Positions 34,282-44,784 of a DNA stretch of 64,000 nucleotides are shown here, piece by piece. Both the position numbers and the translations under genes were made by a program. The DNA is taken from the NCBI RefSeq assembly GCF_014359565.1, contig NZ_JACIZD010000001.1:186001-250000 (forward strand), read 5' to 3'. Positions within the stretch are counted from its first letter, which is position 1. Each line of letters opens with the position of its first letter. The DNA comes from Immundisolibacter sp. (GTDB lineage: Bacteria; Pseudomonadota; Gammaproteobacteria; Immundisolibacterales; Immundisolibacteraceae). Under the pieces are notes generated by a model. It did not search any database. It was given only the letters and a program-made list of their open reading frames with translations, and was not told the origin of the DNA.

Positions 34282-35207
34282 CAGTAGGCCTCCCGGAAAC
34301 GCTTGCGCACCACGTGCCCGAGCACGTTGAAGAACAGGGTCAGCAGCACCAGCACCAGGCCGACGGCGAAGATGCTCTGGTATTCGAGGCTGCCATGTGG
34401 CAGGTCGCCCAGCGCCACCTGCACGATGAAGGCCGTGATGGTGGCACCCGACTCGCGCGGGTCGAAGGTGAAATTCGGCTGCTGGCCGGCGGCGACTGCC
34501 ACCACCATGGTTTCGCCCACCGCCCGCGAAATGCCCAGGATATAGGCCGCCACCACGCCGGAAGTCGCCGCCGGCATCACCACCTTCAGCGCGGTCTGCA
34601 GACGCGTGGCGCCCATAGCGTAGGAACCCTCGCGCATGTGCATGGGCACCGCGCGCATGGCGTCCTCGGCCACCGAACTGACGTAGGGGATGATCATGAT
34701 GCCCATCACCAGACCCGGCCCCAGCATGTTGAAACCAGGCAGGTCGGGCATGAACCACTGCAGGGCCGGTGTCACCATCAGCAGCGCGAAGTAGCCGAAT
34801 ACCACGGTGGGAATGCCGGCCAGCAGTTCCAGTACCGGCTTGACCGTTTCGCGCACGCGGTGACTGGCAAATTCACTCAGATAAATCGCCGTCACGGTCC
34901 CGATCGGCACCGCCAGCAGCAGCGCCACGCCGGTGGTGGTCAGCGTACCCGCCAGCAGTGGCGCAACGCCAAAGTGCTTGTCGGTGAACATGATGGTCCA
35001 CTGCGTGTCGGTCAGGAAATCCTTCAGCGGCACATGCTGGAAGAAGGCCTGCGACTCGTAGAGCAGGATGCCGACGATGGCTACCGTCACCGCCACTGCC
35101 GAGAATGCTGCCAGGAACAGGACCGACTCGATTATCCGTTCGCCCCAATGACGCAGTGCATTGTGGGCGAAACGGCCGGAACGGCTGTTGGTGGGCGCGG
35201 TGTTCAC
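34281..35207 (-). CDS. pstC: PstC, phosphate ABC transporter permease
   Basis: Inner-membrane permease (308 residues). A long N-terminal hydrophobic segment (about 24-50) and a periplasmic loop are followed by the permease core, with EGSYAMGATRLQTALKVVMP and GISRAVGETM. Order pstS-pstC-pstA-pstB-phoU matches the E. coli operon. A 161-base space with a strong hairpin separates it from pstS. Confidence 0.95.
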   Translation of the reverse strand: MNTAPTNSRSGRFAHNALRHWGERIIESVLFLAAFSAVAVTVAIVGILLYESQAFFQHVPLKDFLTDTQWTIMFTDKHFGVAPLLAGTLTTTGVALLLAVPIGTVTAIYLSEFASHRVRETVKPVLELLAGIPTVVFGYFALLMVTPALQWFMPDLPGFNMLGPGLVMGIMIIPYVSSVAEDAMRAVPMHMREGSYAMGATRLQTALKVVMPAATSGVVAAYILGISRAVGETMVVAVAAGQQPNFTFDPRESGATITAFIVQVALGDLPHGSLEYQSIFAVGLVLVLLTLFFNVLGHVVRKRFREAY

Positions 35208-35317
35208 ACTGGCTGACCGGAGAAGATATGACGGATTTTCGGGGTGGCGAACTTTAACTCAAGCACCTGCGGCTAACCCGTCTGCGCCGGCGGCTCGATC
35301 TTGCCACCGGAAACAGT

Positions 35318-35351
35318 GCGGGCGGGAGGCGCATGGATGCCCCCCGCCCGC
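35318..35351 (-). terminator. 9-bp hairpin between pstS and pstC
   Basis: GCGGGCGGG pairs with CCCGCCCGC (35318-35326 with 35343-35351) just after the pstS stop. There is no T run. Such a structure can protect the pstS message or reduce read-through into pstCAB, keeping the binding protein in excess. Confidence 0.6.
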
Positions 35352-35368
35352 CGCCGGCAGTGCTCAGC

Positions 35369-36385
35369 TCAGAGCTTGCCTTCGCGCTTGAGCAGGTCTT
35401 CCACCTTCAGGCCGACCTCGGACGCACCGCCGAAGCCGGTACCCAGCTTGCCGCTGCGGAAGTTCTCCAGCGCCAGCTCATACGCCGCCGCCGGCAGGTC
35501 GACATAACCGACTTCCTTGGCCAGTTCGGCGGCGTTCTTGAGGTAAAACTCGACGAACTCACGCACTTCCGGCCGCGCCTTTGACTTTTCCTTCACGTAG
35601 ATGAAGATCGGCCGGGACAGCGGCACATAGGCGCCGTTATTGACCGTTTCCAGCGACGGGACAACTGCCGGGGCACTGGCATTGGCCTTGATCGGCACCG
35701 CCTTGAGCTTGTCCTTGTTCTCTTCATAGTAGGCAAGCCCGAAGTAGCCCAGCGCGCCCTTGTCGCGGGACACGAACTGCACGATCACGTTGTCGTCCTC
35801 GGAGGCCTGGTAGTCGCCACGGGACGACTTGGCCTTGGCCATGACCGCTTCGGTGAAGTAGTCGAAGGTGCCGGAGTCGGCGCCCGGACCGGCCAGCTTG
35901 AGCGGCACGTCTGGGAAGCTGTCGCGAATCTGCTTCCAGCTGGTGACCTTGCCCTGGGCGGCCGGCTCCCACATTTTCTTCAGTTCTTCCACCGTCAGGT
36001 AGTCGACGAAATCGTTGTTCTTGCTGACCACAACCGTGAGCGCGTCATAGGCCACCGGCAACTCGTAGTACTTCACGCCGGCCTGGGCGCACAGAATCAT
36101 CTCCTCCTTGAGAATCGGCCGCGAGGCATCCGAGATGTCGGTCTCGCCGCGGCAGAAGCGCTTGAAGCCGCCACCGGTGCCGGAAATGCCGACCGTCACC
36201 TTGGTGCCGCCGGACGCCTTCTGGAATTCTTCTGCTACCGCCTCGGTGATCGGATACACGGTGCTGGAACCGTCGATTTCGATCAGCCCGGCGGCATGCG
36301 CAGCGCCGGCCGACCAGCCACCCAGCGCGGCCAGCAGGCCGGCGGCGCGCAGGGTCGCCTTCACGGAATCAGGAAAATATTTCAT
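35369..36385 (-). CDS. pstS: PstS, periplasmic phosphate-binding protein
   Basis: High-affinity phosphate receptor of the Pst importer (338 residues). A Sec signal peptide ends near AHA (residue 31). The phosphate-site segments are [39 protein letters not shown] and [14 protein letters not shown]. The ATG has AAGGAG upstream. The two-lobed PBP-like fold is of the SphX/PstS-2 kind rather than the E. coli kind, judged by the [13 protein letters not shown] motif. First gene of pstSCAB-phoU. Confidence 0.95.
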   Translation of the reverse strand: MKYFPDSVKATLRAAGLLAALGGWSAGAAHAAGLIEIDGSSTVYPITEAVAEEFQKASGGTKVTVGISGTGGGFKRFCRGETDISDASRPILKEEMILCAQAGVKYYELPVAYDALTVVVSKNNDFVDYLTVEELKKMWEPAAQGKVTSWKQIRDSFPDVPLKLAGPGADSGTFDYFTEAVMAKAKSSRGDYQASEDDNVIVQFVSRDKGALGYFGLAYYEENKDKLKAVPIKANASAPAVVPSLETVNNGAYVPLSRPIFIYVKEKSKARPEVREFVEFYLKNAAELAKEVGYVDLPAAAYELALENFRSGKLGTGFGGASEVGLKVEDLLKREGKL

Positions 36386-36421
36386 CGTGCGTACTCCTTG
36401 AGTTGAGCATCGGAAAATGCG

Positions 36422-36446
36422 GCGGCCTCCCAGCATGGGCGGCCGC
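36422..36446 (-). terminator. Hairpin between the porin gene and pstS
   Basis: On the minus strand GCGGCC and CCCA pair with TGGG and GGCCGC across a 3-base loop, followed by CGCATTTTCC. It lies in the 87-base gap before pstS and may act as a partial terminator separating porin and pst expression levels. Confidence 0.5.
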
Positions 36447-36472
36447 CATTACCGGCGCGTGACGAACGGCGA

Positions 36473-37744
36473 TCAGAACTTGGCCTCTACGTCCACCTGC
36501 AGGGTGTTGACGCTGGCGTCGTCGGTGAAGCGGCTGGCGACGTCGGACTCGGCCATGAAATAGGTGGTGCCAATCGAGAAATTCTTGCCCAGGTCGTATT
36601 TGAGCTTGAGCTTGTGGCCACGCGAGCCGACGTAGCCGGCGGCGAAGTCCGAATCGGTGAACGCCCCGACCACGCCGTTGCGCTGCACGTCGCGGTAGTT
36701 GTAGTCGACGCCGACGTCGAACAGGCGCGTCATCACACCGACCAGCCAGGCCTGGTCCTGATCTTCGTCGATGCCGCGGGCCGCGCCGTTCTTCACGTAC
36801 TGGCCATACACCGACAGCGGCAGCGGCAGGCCGATCACGTCCAACTGCCCGAAGGCCTCGTACAGGCGGAACTCGTCGGTGGTGTTGCCGTTCACGCGCA
36901 GCGCGGTGCTGTCTTCATCGTTGTCGTAGGCATAGACGCTGCCGCCAAGGGTGACCTTGAAGCTGTCACCCGGGAAAAGGCGCGTGCCGACCTGGCCGGC
37001 GTACAGGCGCAGGTCGTGCTCGAACTGCACGCCCTCGCCGTCGATGTTGTCCTGCAGCACGTAGTAGCCGGCGCTGCCAAACACCTCCGTGCCGCCGAAC
37101 AGGCGCTTGTAGGTGACGGCGCCACCCTCGGGGTTGATGTCGCCGTCCCAGATGACGTCGCCCATGCTCACCCACGGCTGCTTCATCTTGCCGCCCAACA
37201 CCTTCAGGCCCGGCACCTGCAGCGGGTGATAGTCGATGTAGGCCAGATCCAGCCACAGATCCTTCTTGTTGAAGTAATCGTTCATATCCTGGTTGGTGGA
37301 GCGGGCGTCCTTGCCGCCGCCGGAGGCGATCTGGATGCCGGCCTCGACCTCGGGATTGACCTGCGTGAAGGCGCCGAGGCGGGCGCGGATGCGCTGGCGG
37401 TCCCTGTCACGGCCGTTGTCGGGCTCGTCCTCGATGTGGATGTTCTCGTAGCGCACGCGCACGTCGCCCTTGAGCTGGGTGTTCATGGCCCAGGCGAGCT
37501 TCTGCTGCAGCGCGGTCATCTCTTCCGACTTGACCTGCTTGCTGGCGGTGCGCTCGGCGGCTTTCGTCTCGCGCGCCAGATCGGCGGACAGTTCGGCGTG
37601 CTGGGCTGCGGTGATCGAGCCGTTGGCCAGCAGCATGTCGAGCAGCTTGGCATCGACCGCCGCATGGGCCGGGACGACGGCGGCGAGCAACAGGCCGCCG
37701 CACAGGCGTGCGGTGCGGGCAGTGGCAAGACGCGTGTGACGCAT
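36473..37744 (-). CDS. Outer-membrane porin of the putative-porin (Porin_5-like) type
   Basis: Beta-barrel protein (423 residues) with a Sec signal peptide cleaved after AHA (about residue 28). An N-terminal helical stretch (about 29-80) probably forms a periplasmic coiled coil. From residue 80 alternating beta strands are seen: RVRYENIHIEDEPDNGRDRDR, RARLGAFTQVNPEVEAGIQ. The protein ends in Phe, the BAM recognition residue. GGGAGA lies 8 bases before the ATG. Its site between phoR and pstS and a Pho-box-like element upstream suggest phosphate-regulated uptake. OprP-like selectivity is inferred from context only. Confidence 0.85.
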   Translation of the reverse strand: MRHTRLATARTARLCGGLLLAAVVPAHAAVDAKLLDMLLANGSITAAQHAELSADLARETKAAERTASKQVKSEEMTALQQKLAWAMNTQLKGDVRVRYENIHIEDEPDNGRDRDRQRIRARLGAFTQVNPEVEAGIQIASGGGKDARSTNQDMNDYFNKKDLWLDLAYIDYHPLQVPGLKVLGGKMKQPWVSMGDVIWDGDINPEGGAVTYKRLFGGTEVFGSAGYYVLQDNIDGEGVQFEHDLRLYAGQVGTRLFPGDSFKVTLGGSVYAYDNDEDSTALRVNGNTTDEFRLYEAFGQLDVIGLPLPLSVYGQYVKNGAARGIDEDQDQAWLVGVMTRLFDVGVDYNYRDVQRNGVVGAFTDSDFAAGYVGSRGHKLKLKYDLGKNFSIGTTYFMAESDVASRFTDDASVNTLQVDVEAKF

Positions 37745-37861
37745 GTTCGAAATCTCCCTGTGCGAGGCGGGCGGCGCACTCGCCACCCTGCGGAAGCCGG
37801 CCCGTCAGGGGTCCGGCCGAGACGACCGGCACGCTGCCGGCTCGAGAAGCCGCGCAAGTGT

Positions 37862-37884
37862 CACAGTGATCTATGACAAACAAG

Positions 37885-37890
<6 letters not shown>
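37862..37890 (-). promoter_or_regulatory. Pho-box-like operator before the porin gene
   Basis: On the minus strand CTGTAAC-ttgt-TTGTCAT-agat-CACTGTG repeats with the 11-base period of PhoB sites (consensus CTGTCAT with 4-base spacers). It overlaps the phoR stop codon and lies about 118 bases upstream of the porin ATG. Confidence 0.7.
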
Positions 37891-39213
<1,323 letters not shown>

Positions 39214-39217
39214 CGGC

Positions 39218-39907
39218 TCAGTCTTTGGCGGACAGCCGGTAGCCGGCTCCGCGCACGGTCTGGATCAGCCGGTCCTTGCCGGCCGGCAACAGTGCCTCGC
39301 GCAGGCGCCGTACGTGCACGTCCACGGTGCGTTCCTCGATATACACATTGCGACCCCACACCTGGTCGATGAGCTGGCCGCGACTGTATACCCGGTCCGG
39401 GTGGCCCATCAGGAACTGCAGCAGGCGAAACTCGGTCGGGCCGACTTTCAGTTCACCGTCACCGTGCAGCACGCGGTGACCCACCGGGTCCAGCCGCAGT
39501 CCGTCCACGGCCAGCTCCTCGCCGGCCGCATGCGGTGCGGCGCGGCGCAGCACGGCCTTGATGCGCGCGGCCAGTTCGCGCGGCGAGAAGGGTTTGGTGA
39601 TGTAGTCGTCGGCCCCGGCATCCAGGCCGGTGACCACGTCGGCTTCCTGCGTGCGGGCAGTCAGCATGATGACCGGGATGTCTCGGGTAGCGGCGTCGCG
39701 CTTGAGCTCGCGCGCGAACTCGATGCCGCTCTGGCCGGGCAGCATCCAGTCCAGCACCACCAGGTCGGGATTGCTGTCCGCGACTAGGGCACGGGCGCGG
39801 CGCACGTCGCCGGCCACATCGCAGCGGTAGCCGCTGTCGGCCAGCGCGAAGGTGAGCATCTCGCAGATGGCCGGCTCGTCTTCGACGATGAGGATGCGTA
39901 TAGGCAT
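39218..39907 (-). CDS. phoB: PhoB, phosphate-regulon response regulator
   Basis: OmpR-family transcription factor (229 residues). The receiver domain shows acidic residues at the N-terminus (VEDEPA), phospho-acceptor Asp53 in VLDWMLPG and Lys105 in ITKPFSPRE. The C-terminal winged helix ends with the recognition segment EERTVDVHVRRLREAL and VRGAGYRLS. First gene of phoB-phoR, with a weak Pho-box-like site upstream suggesting autoregulation. Confidence 0.96.
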   Translation of the reverse strand: MPIRILIVEDEPAICEMLTFALADSGYRCDVAGDVRRARALVADSNPDLVVLDWMLPGQSGIEFARELKRDAATRDIPVIMLTARTQEADVVTGLDAGADDYITKPFSPRELAARIKAVLRRAAPHAAGEELAVDGLRLDPVGHRVLHGDGELKVGPTEFRLLQFLMGHPDRVYSRGQLIDQVWGRNVYIEERTVDVHVRRLREALLPAGKDRLIQTVRGAGYRLSAKD

Positions 39908-39952
39908 GGATGCCCGCCTGGTCTATCGAGGCGCGTATTGGGCGATAGCATT

Positions 39953-39981
39953 GTTTCAGTTCGGCGACAGGCCGTAACAAT
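39953..39981 (-). promoter_or_regulatory. Weak Pho-box-like repeat before phoB
   Basis: On the minus strand ATTGTTA-cggc-CTGTCGC-cgaa-CTGAAAC has the 11-base spacing of PhoB sites, but each unit departs from CTGTCAT by two or more bases. It is 46 bases upstream of the phoB ATG. Confidence 0.35.
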
Positions 39982-40665
39982 TCAGCCCAGGTGCCGGCGC
40001 AGGAAATCCAGGCTGCGCTGCCAGGCCAGACTGGCCGCCGCCGCGTCGTAGCTGGCGCGCTGGTCGCAGTTGAAGCCGTGATCGGCCGGGTACACGTGCA
40101 CTTCCGTTTCCTTCAGTCCGGCGATGGCGGCGCGCAGCTTGTCGACGTCCGTCATGGGTATGAAATGGTCTTTCTCGCCGAAGTGAAACTGGATCGGGCA
40201 GCGGATGTTGCCGGCCTCGTCCAGGAAGTTGGCGATGCCGCCGCCGTAGTAGGCCACCGCCGCGTCCGGCTGCAGGTTGGCCGCGCTGCGGTAGGCCAGC
40301 AGGCCGCCCATGCAGAAGCCCAGCACCGCCACCTTGCCGCCGTGGGCGCGACAATCGGCGATGCAGGCATCGATGTCGGCCAGCGCCTTGGTGTGGTCGA
40401 GCGCCTGCATCAGCTCGAAGCCGCGACCGAAGTCGGCCTGCTCGTAGCCCAGCTGCACGCCCGGCTCACTGCGGTGGAACAGATCCGGCGCCAGGGCGTT
40501 GAAGCCGGCCGCTGCAAGGCGGTCGCACACCGAACGGATGTGACTGTTGACCCCAAAAATCTCCTGGATGACGACCACGCTGCCGGCCGGCTTGCCGGAG
40601 GCGGTGGCCAGGTAAGCCGAAAACTGGCCGTCGCTGGTTTTGAGGGTGACATCTTTGCCGGGCAT
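39982..40665 (-). CDS. Dienelactone hydrolase family protein
   Basis: Alpha/beta hydrolase (227 residues) resembling carboxymethylenebutenolidase. The catalytic cysteine is in GFCMGG, the interacting glutamate in IQEIFGV, and the aspartate and histidine in FHFGEKDHFIP and DHGFNC. AGGAG lies 6-8 bases before the ATG. No other aromatic-degradation genes are nearby, so the physiological substrate is unknown; many such proteins are general hydrolases. It is upstream of phoB on the same strand, but a separate unit. Confidence 0.9.
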   Translation of the reverse strand: MPGKDVTLKTSDGQFSAYLATASGKPAGSVVVIQEIFGVNSHIRSVCDRLAAAGFNALAPDLFHRSEPGVQLGYEQADFGRGFELMQALDHTKALADIDACIADCRAHGGKVAVLGFCMGGLLAYRSAANLQPDAAVAYYGGGIANFLDEAGNIRCPIQFHFGEKDHFIPMTDVDKLRAAIAGLKETEVHVYPADHGFNCDQRASYDAAAASLAWQRSLDFLRRHLG

Positions 40666-40720
40666 GGGGCTGCTCCTGTGATGTAAAGGTTGATTCGCCG
40701 GGCGGGCCGCGGCGAGCGGC

Positions 40721-41626
40721 TCAGGCGCCGGCGGTGTAAAGGTCCGGATAGACCGCTGCGGCATCGAACACCGGTCCGTCCACACAGACCCGCGCCATGG
40801 CCGGTCCATCGGGCGTCGCCAGTTCGACCACGCAACCTGCGCAGCCGCCCACGCCGCAGGCCATATGCTCTTCCAGGCACAGCTGCGCCGGCAACCCATA
40901 GCGGGCGGCCACCGCCGCGGCGGCGCGCAGCATGGGCGTCGGGCCGCAGGCGGCGATCTGGGTTTGCGCCAGCACATCCGCGCCAAGGGTCGCCAGATAG
41001 GCGTCGGCCAGTTCCGTGACGTGGCCCTCGTAGCAACCGGGAAAGCCCTGCCCGGATGCCAGGCGGCTGGGAATGCCCCAGTCCTCGGCCAGCGGCAGGG
41101 CGGCGATGATGCCCCGCGGCATGCCGTCCACCAGCATGGCCGACGGGCGCGGCTGGAACGGAAACGCCACTTCGGAGCCCAGCAGCAGCAGCGGCTGCCA
41201 GGGCACCGGATTGGGTGAGCGCAAGGTCTGCGCCAGGAACAGCATCGGCGGCATGCCGACGCCACCGCCGATGGCGAGCACCCGCGGCCGCGTCGGATCG
41301 GGGCGAAACGGCCTGCCGATCGGCCCCAGCACGCTGATCGCCTCGCCGCGCTGGCGCGTCGCCAGCTGCCGGGTGCCGACGCCGACCGCCTTGTACAGCA
41401 GCTCGATCTGCCCGCTGTGCACCGTGGCACGCAGAATCGACAGCGGCCGGCGCATCGGCAGGTCCGGCCCGCAGCGCAGGTGCACGAACTGCCCCGGCCG
41501 GGCGCGCGCGGCGATGCCCGGCGCCGTCAGGCGCAGCAGGTAATGGCCGCCCGGCAGCGCCTCGTTGGCGTCGACGATGGCGTCCTGCAGCAGGATGCTG
41601 CCCGGCGCGCCGGCCTCACCGGCCAT
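40721..41626 (-). CDS. pyrK: PyrK-like dihydroorotate dehydrogenase electron-transfer subunit
   Basis: FAD/[2Fe-2S] flavoprotein (301 residues) of the PyrK family. The FAD motif RRPLSI (about 59-64), NAD-binding GGGVGMPPM and the ferredoxin-like cluster CLEEHMACGVGGCAGC with a later CVDGPVF are all present. Known PyrK works with a class 1B dihydroorotate dehydrogenase (PyrDB), which is not in the window. The gene overlaps pyrX by 11 bases, so it belongs to the pyrimidine operon. Confidence 0.85.
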   Translation of the reverse strand: MAGEAGAPGSILLQDAIVDANEALPGGHYLLRLTAPGIAARARPGQFVHLRCGPDLPMRRPLSILRATVHSGQIELLYKAVGVGTRQLATRQRGEAISVLGPIGRPFRPDPTRPRVLAIGGGVGMPPMLFLAQTLRSPNPVPWQPLLLLGSEVAFPFQPRPSAMLVDGMPRGIIAALPLAEDWGIPSRLASGQGFPGCYEGHVTELADAYLATLGADVLAQTQIAACGPTPMLRAAAAVAARYGLPAQLCLEEHMACGVGGCAGCVVELATPDGPAMARVCVDGPVFDAAAVYPDLYTAGA

Positions 41627-42902
41627 CGGCGGGCTCCTGCAAGCGATAGACGGCCTGCCCGCCCAGCAGCGTCAGCAGCACCCGGCCGCGCAGCGTCCGT
41701 CCCCACACCGGCGTGCACTGCGCGCCGCTGTGCCAGGTGCTGGCATCCACCGTCCAGGCGCGACCCGGGTCCACCACGCACAGGTCGGCCAGGGCCCCAA
41801 CCGCCAGGCGCCCGCCGTCGCCCAGCACCGCCGCCGGGCCGCTTGTGACGGCCGCCAGGGCCCGCGGCAGGGGCAGCCCGCCGCCCTGCACCAGGTCCAG
41901 GATCAGCGGCAGCAAGGCCTCGAAGCCGGCCACGCCGGCGGCGCAACGGGCGAACGGCTGGCGCTTGGCCTCGCCATCGTACGGCCGGTGGTCGGAGCAG
42001 ACGGCATCCAGCGTGCCGTCGGCCAGCGCCTCGCGCAGCGCCGCCCGGTCGCCGGCCTCACGCAGCGGCGGGCGCAGGTGAAAGGCCGGGTCGTAGGCGC
42101 CGATGTCCAGGTCCGTGTAGTGCAGGTTCCAGATCGGCGTGTCGGCCGTCACCGGCAGGCCGGCGCCCTTGGCGGCGCGCAACAACGCCACGCCGGCCGC
42201 GCTCGACAGGCCGTGCAGGTGGATGCGCGTGTCGCAAGTGGTGGCCAGCGCCAGGGCCAGCGACAGCGCCGCCACCTCGGCGGCAACCGGAATGCCGGTC
42301 AGGCCAAGCTGCGCGCTGACCGCGCCCTCGTGCATGCAGCCGCCGGCGGCAAGCTGCGCGTCCTCGGCATCGACCACCACCGTCAGATCGTGCCCGCGCG
42401 CATATTCGAAAGCCCGGCGCAGCACGCGCGCGCCGATGGGCTGGCCACCCTGGCCGACCAGCCGGCAGCCGGCGCGCCGCAGCAGGCCAAGCTCGGCCAG
42501 TTGCTCGCCGCAAAGGCCCGCCGTCAGCGCGCCGATCGGCGCCAGGCGCAGCAGGCCGAGCGCCCGCGCGCCGTCGCGCAGGCGGCCGATGACGGCCGGG
42601 CTGTCCAGGCCCGCATCCACGCGCGGCGCAACGGCAAGCTGGGTGATGCCGCCGGCCGCCGCGGCCAGCAGCTCGCCGCGTGACAGCGCATCCGGGCTGC
42701 CGACCTGGCCGGACAGGTCCACCAGCCCGGGCAGCACCCAATGTCCGGCGACGTCGATGATCTGCCCGCGCGCGCTGTCCGGCGCCGCGCCAAGGCCGAT
42801 GATGCGCCCGCCCTCGATGTGCACGTCCAGCTGCGCGTCGGTGCCGCTGGCCGGGTTGATGACCCGCCCGCCGCGCAAGGTCAGGCGCGTGGTCTCAGGC
42901 AT
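41616..42902 (-). CDS. pyrX: PyrX (PyrC'), inactive dihydroorotase homologue
   Basis: A 428-residue dihydroorotase-like protein (amidohydrolase fold). The metal-binding H-x-H at the end of the first strand, normally D-x-H-x-H, is replaced: [16 protein letters not shown] has no histidines. Several other ligand positions are also altered. In Pseudomonas such non-catalytic PyrC' is known to be required as a structural partner of aspartate transcarbamoylase. The 8-base overlap with pyrB fits that role. A true dihydroorotase must be encoded elsewhere. Confidence 0.9.
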   Translation of the reverse strand: MPETTRLTLRGGRVINPASGTDAQLDVHIEGGRIIGLGAAPDSARGQIIDVAGHWVLPGLVDLSGQVGSPDALSRGELLAAAAGGITQLAVAPRVDAGLDSPAVIGRLRDGARALGLLRLAPIGALTAGLCGEQLAELGLLRRAGCRLVGQGGQPIGARVLRRAFEYARGHDLTVVVDAEDAQLAAGGCMHEGAVSAQLGLTGIPVAAEVAALSLALALATTCDTRIHLHGLSSAAGVALLRAAKGAGLPVTADTPIWNLHYTDLDIGAYDPAFHLRPPLREAGDRAALREALADGTLDAVCSDHRPYDGEAKRQPFARCAAGVAGFEALLPLILDLVQGGGLPLPRALAAVTSGPAAVLGDGGRLAVGALADLCVVDPGRAWTVDASTWHSGAQCTPVWGRTLRGRVLLTLLGGQAVYRLQEPADGR

Positions 42903-43890
42903 CGGTGTCCGCTCCCCGGCCGGCGGTCTGCGCCAGCACCGCCATGCGGATGGCGATGCCGTTGGTGACCTGCGGCAGGATCAGCGAGCGCCCGCCGTCG
43001 GCCACCGCGGAGGCGATCTCGACGCCGCGGTTGATCGGGCCGGGGTGCATCACCAGTGCGTCGGGTTTGGCCACCGTGAGCGCCGTTTCGGTGAGTCCGT
43101 ACAGCTCGAAATACTCGCGATCGGACGGCACGAAGCCGCCGGCCATGCGCTCGCGCTGCAGGCGCAGCATCATCACCACGTCGACGTCGGCCAGGCCCTC
43201 GCGCGGGTCGTGACAGACCCGCGCCCCCAGTTGCGCCAGGCGCTGCGGCACCAGCGTGGCCGGGCCGACCAGGCGGATGTCGCTGACGCCCAGCAGGTGC
43301 AAACCGGCCAGCTGCGAGCGGGCCACGCGCGAGTGCAGCACGTCGCCGACGATGGCCACCTTCAGGCCGGCCAGGCTGCCGCGGCGTTGGCGGATCGTGT
43401 ACAGGTCCAGCAGCGCCTGCGTCGGGTGCGCATGGCAGCCGTCGCCGGCATTGACCACCGCCACCTGCGGCGCCACGTTACGGGCGATCAGGTGCGCCGC
43501 GCCGCTGTCGGCGTGGCGCACCACGAAGGCGTCGGTCTGCATGGCCTGCAGGTTGGCGATGGTGTCGAGCAGGCTCTCGCCCTTGGAGGTGGACGAGGCC
43601 GGCACGTCCAGCGTCACCACGTCGGCCGACAGCCGCTTGGCGGCGATCTCGAAGGTGGTGCGGGTACGGGTCGAGGCCTCGAAGAACAGCAGCACCACGG
43701 TCTTGCCGCGCAGCAGCGGCACGTTCTTGACGCTGCGCGCGCCAACCTCGACCAGCGAGTCGGCCAGCGTGAACAGCTCCTCCAGCGTCTCGCGGCGCAG
43801 GCCCTCCAGCGTCAGCAGATGGCGCAGGCGGCCCTGCGCGTCGTACTGGATGGCGCCCAGTCGCTGCGCCAGGCCGGACAACTCGCTCAC
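42895..43890 (-). CDS. pyrB: Aspartate carbamoyltransferase catalytic subunit
   Basis: First committed step of pyrimidine synthesis (331 residues). Carbamoyl-phosphate loop [13 protein letters not shown], the 80s loop [24 protein letters not shown] and aspartate-binding [11 protein letters not shown] are seen. An N-terminal extension of about 20 residues relative to E. coli PyrB is typical of the class that pairs with PyrX and carries its own nucleotide regulation. No pyrI is present. Confidence 0.97.
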   Translation of the reverse strand: MSELSGLAQRLGAIQYDAQGRLRHLLTLEGLRRETLEELFTLADSLVEVGARSVKNVPLLRGKTVVLLFFEASTRTRTTFEIAAKRLSADVVTLDVPASSTSKGESLLDTIANLQAMQTDAFVVRHADSGAAHLIARNVAPQVAVVNAGDGCHAHPTQALLDLYTIRQRRGSLAGLKVAIVGDVLHSRVARSQLAGLHLLGVSDIRLVGPATLVPQRLAQLGARVCHDPREGLADVDVVMMLRLQRERMAGGFVPSDREYFELYGLTETALTVAKPDALVMHPGPINRGVEIASAVADGGRSLILPQVTNGIAIRMAVLAQTAGRGADTDA

Positions 43891-44387
43891 GCCGCCTCCA
43901 GGTCGAGGTGCAGCGGGTCGGGCCCGCTCAGGCGCAGCCGCTGGCCGGGGGGCACGTCCAGTCGCAGGCCGACCGCATCGGCGCAGACCGGCAGCTCGCG
44001 CCCGCCGCGGTCGACCAGCACCGCCAGGCGCACGCAGGCCGGGCGGCCGAAGTCGAACAGCTCGCGCAGCGCCGCCTGCACGGTGCGCCCGGTGTGCAGC
44101 ACATCGTCGACCAGCAGGATGTGCCGGCCGTCGACGCTGGGCGGCAGGTTAGACGGGCGGACCTGGCCCTTGAGGCCACCCAGGCGCAGGTCGTCGCGGT
44201 AAAAGCCGGCGTCCAGGCTGGCCAGCGGGGCGCTCACGCCAAGGCGCTCATGCAGCCAGCGCGCCAACCACACGCCGCCGGTCTCGATGCCGACCAGCAG
44301 CGGATCGGGCAGCGCCAGCGCCGCGCAGGCGTCGGCCAGCTGCTCCAGGCTCGCGGCCAGTTGCGCGTCGCTAATGCTGCTCGGCAA
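43887..44387 (-). CDS. pyrR: PyrR, pyrimidine regulatory protein / uracil phosphoribosyltransferase
   Basis: Phosphoribosyltransferase-fold protein (166 residues) that in Bacillus is an RNA-binding attenuator. The PRPP loop is [17 protein letters not shown], with [14 protein letters not shown] near the N-terminus and DAGFYRDDL. There is no ATG in the expected place. A TTG at 44387 preceded by GGAG with a 7-base spacer is the best start, overlapping ruvX by 17 bases; an ATT 4 codons later is the alternative. Regulation may be transcriptional, as in some proteobacteria. Confidence 0.9.
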   Translation of the reverse strand: MPSSISDAQLAASLEQLADACAALALPDPLLVGIETGGVWLARWLHERLGVSAPLASLDAGFYRDDLRLGGLKGQVRPSNLPPSVDGRHILLVDDVLHTGRTVQAALRELFDFGRPACVRLAVLVDRGGRELPVCADAVGLRLDVPPGQRLRLSGPDPLHLDLEAA

Positions 44388-44784
44388 GCCAGGTCTCCAC
44401 GATGATGGCGGCGGCCATGGCGTCGCGTTCGCGGCGCACCGCCTCGTGCCGCCGGCCGTCGGCCAGCAGGCGCGCCTCGGCCTCGTGCGAGGAAAGGCGC
44501 TCGTCGACCAGCGCCACCGGGGTGCCAGTGCGTTCGCCAAGCGCGGCCGCGAACTGTCGCGCGGCCAGGCTGACCGGCGTGTCCGTGCCGTCGGCCGCCA
44601 GCGGCAGACCGACCACCAGTTGCGTCGGTCGCCACTGGGCGAGCAGGGCATCGACATCGGCCCAGCCGGCGGCCTGCGGATTGGGCAGCGTGGCCAGCGG
44701 CGTGGCCGTGCCGGTCAGCGCCTGGCCGGTGGCCACGCCGATGCGCTTGTGGCCGTAGTCGAAGCCGAGCACCAGGCCGCTCAC
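44371..44784 (-). CDS. ruvX: RuvX/YqgF, RNase H-fold pre-16S rRNA nuclease
   Basis: A 137-residue RNase H-like protein implicated in 16S rRNA 5' maturation. Catalytic residues are in LGFDYGHKRIGVA (first Asp), VDERLSSHEAE (Glu) and the C-terminal [15 protein letters not shown] (Asp). The ATG overlaps the yqgE stop by 4 bases, and yqgE-ruvX-pyrR is a familiar gammaproteobacterial order. Confidence 0.95.
   Translation of the reverse strand: MSGLVLGFDYGHKRIGVATGQALTGTATPLATLPNPQAAGWADVDALLAQWRPTQLVVGLPLAADGTDTPVSLAARQFAAALGERTGTPVALVDERLSSHEAEARLLADGRRHEAVRRERDAMAAAIIVETWLAEQH

Noticed and set aside
36614-37876. Long open frame on the strand opposite the porin gene
   Set aside because: Such opposite-strand frames occur over almost every gene here because of the high G+C content; the product has no recognisable domain or ribosome site.
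41616-42902. Active dihydroorotase (PyrC)
   Set aside because: The histidines of the D-x-H-x-H metal site are missing, so it is the non-catalytic partner PyrX.
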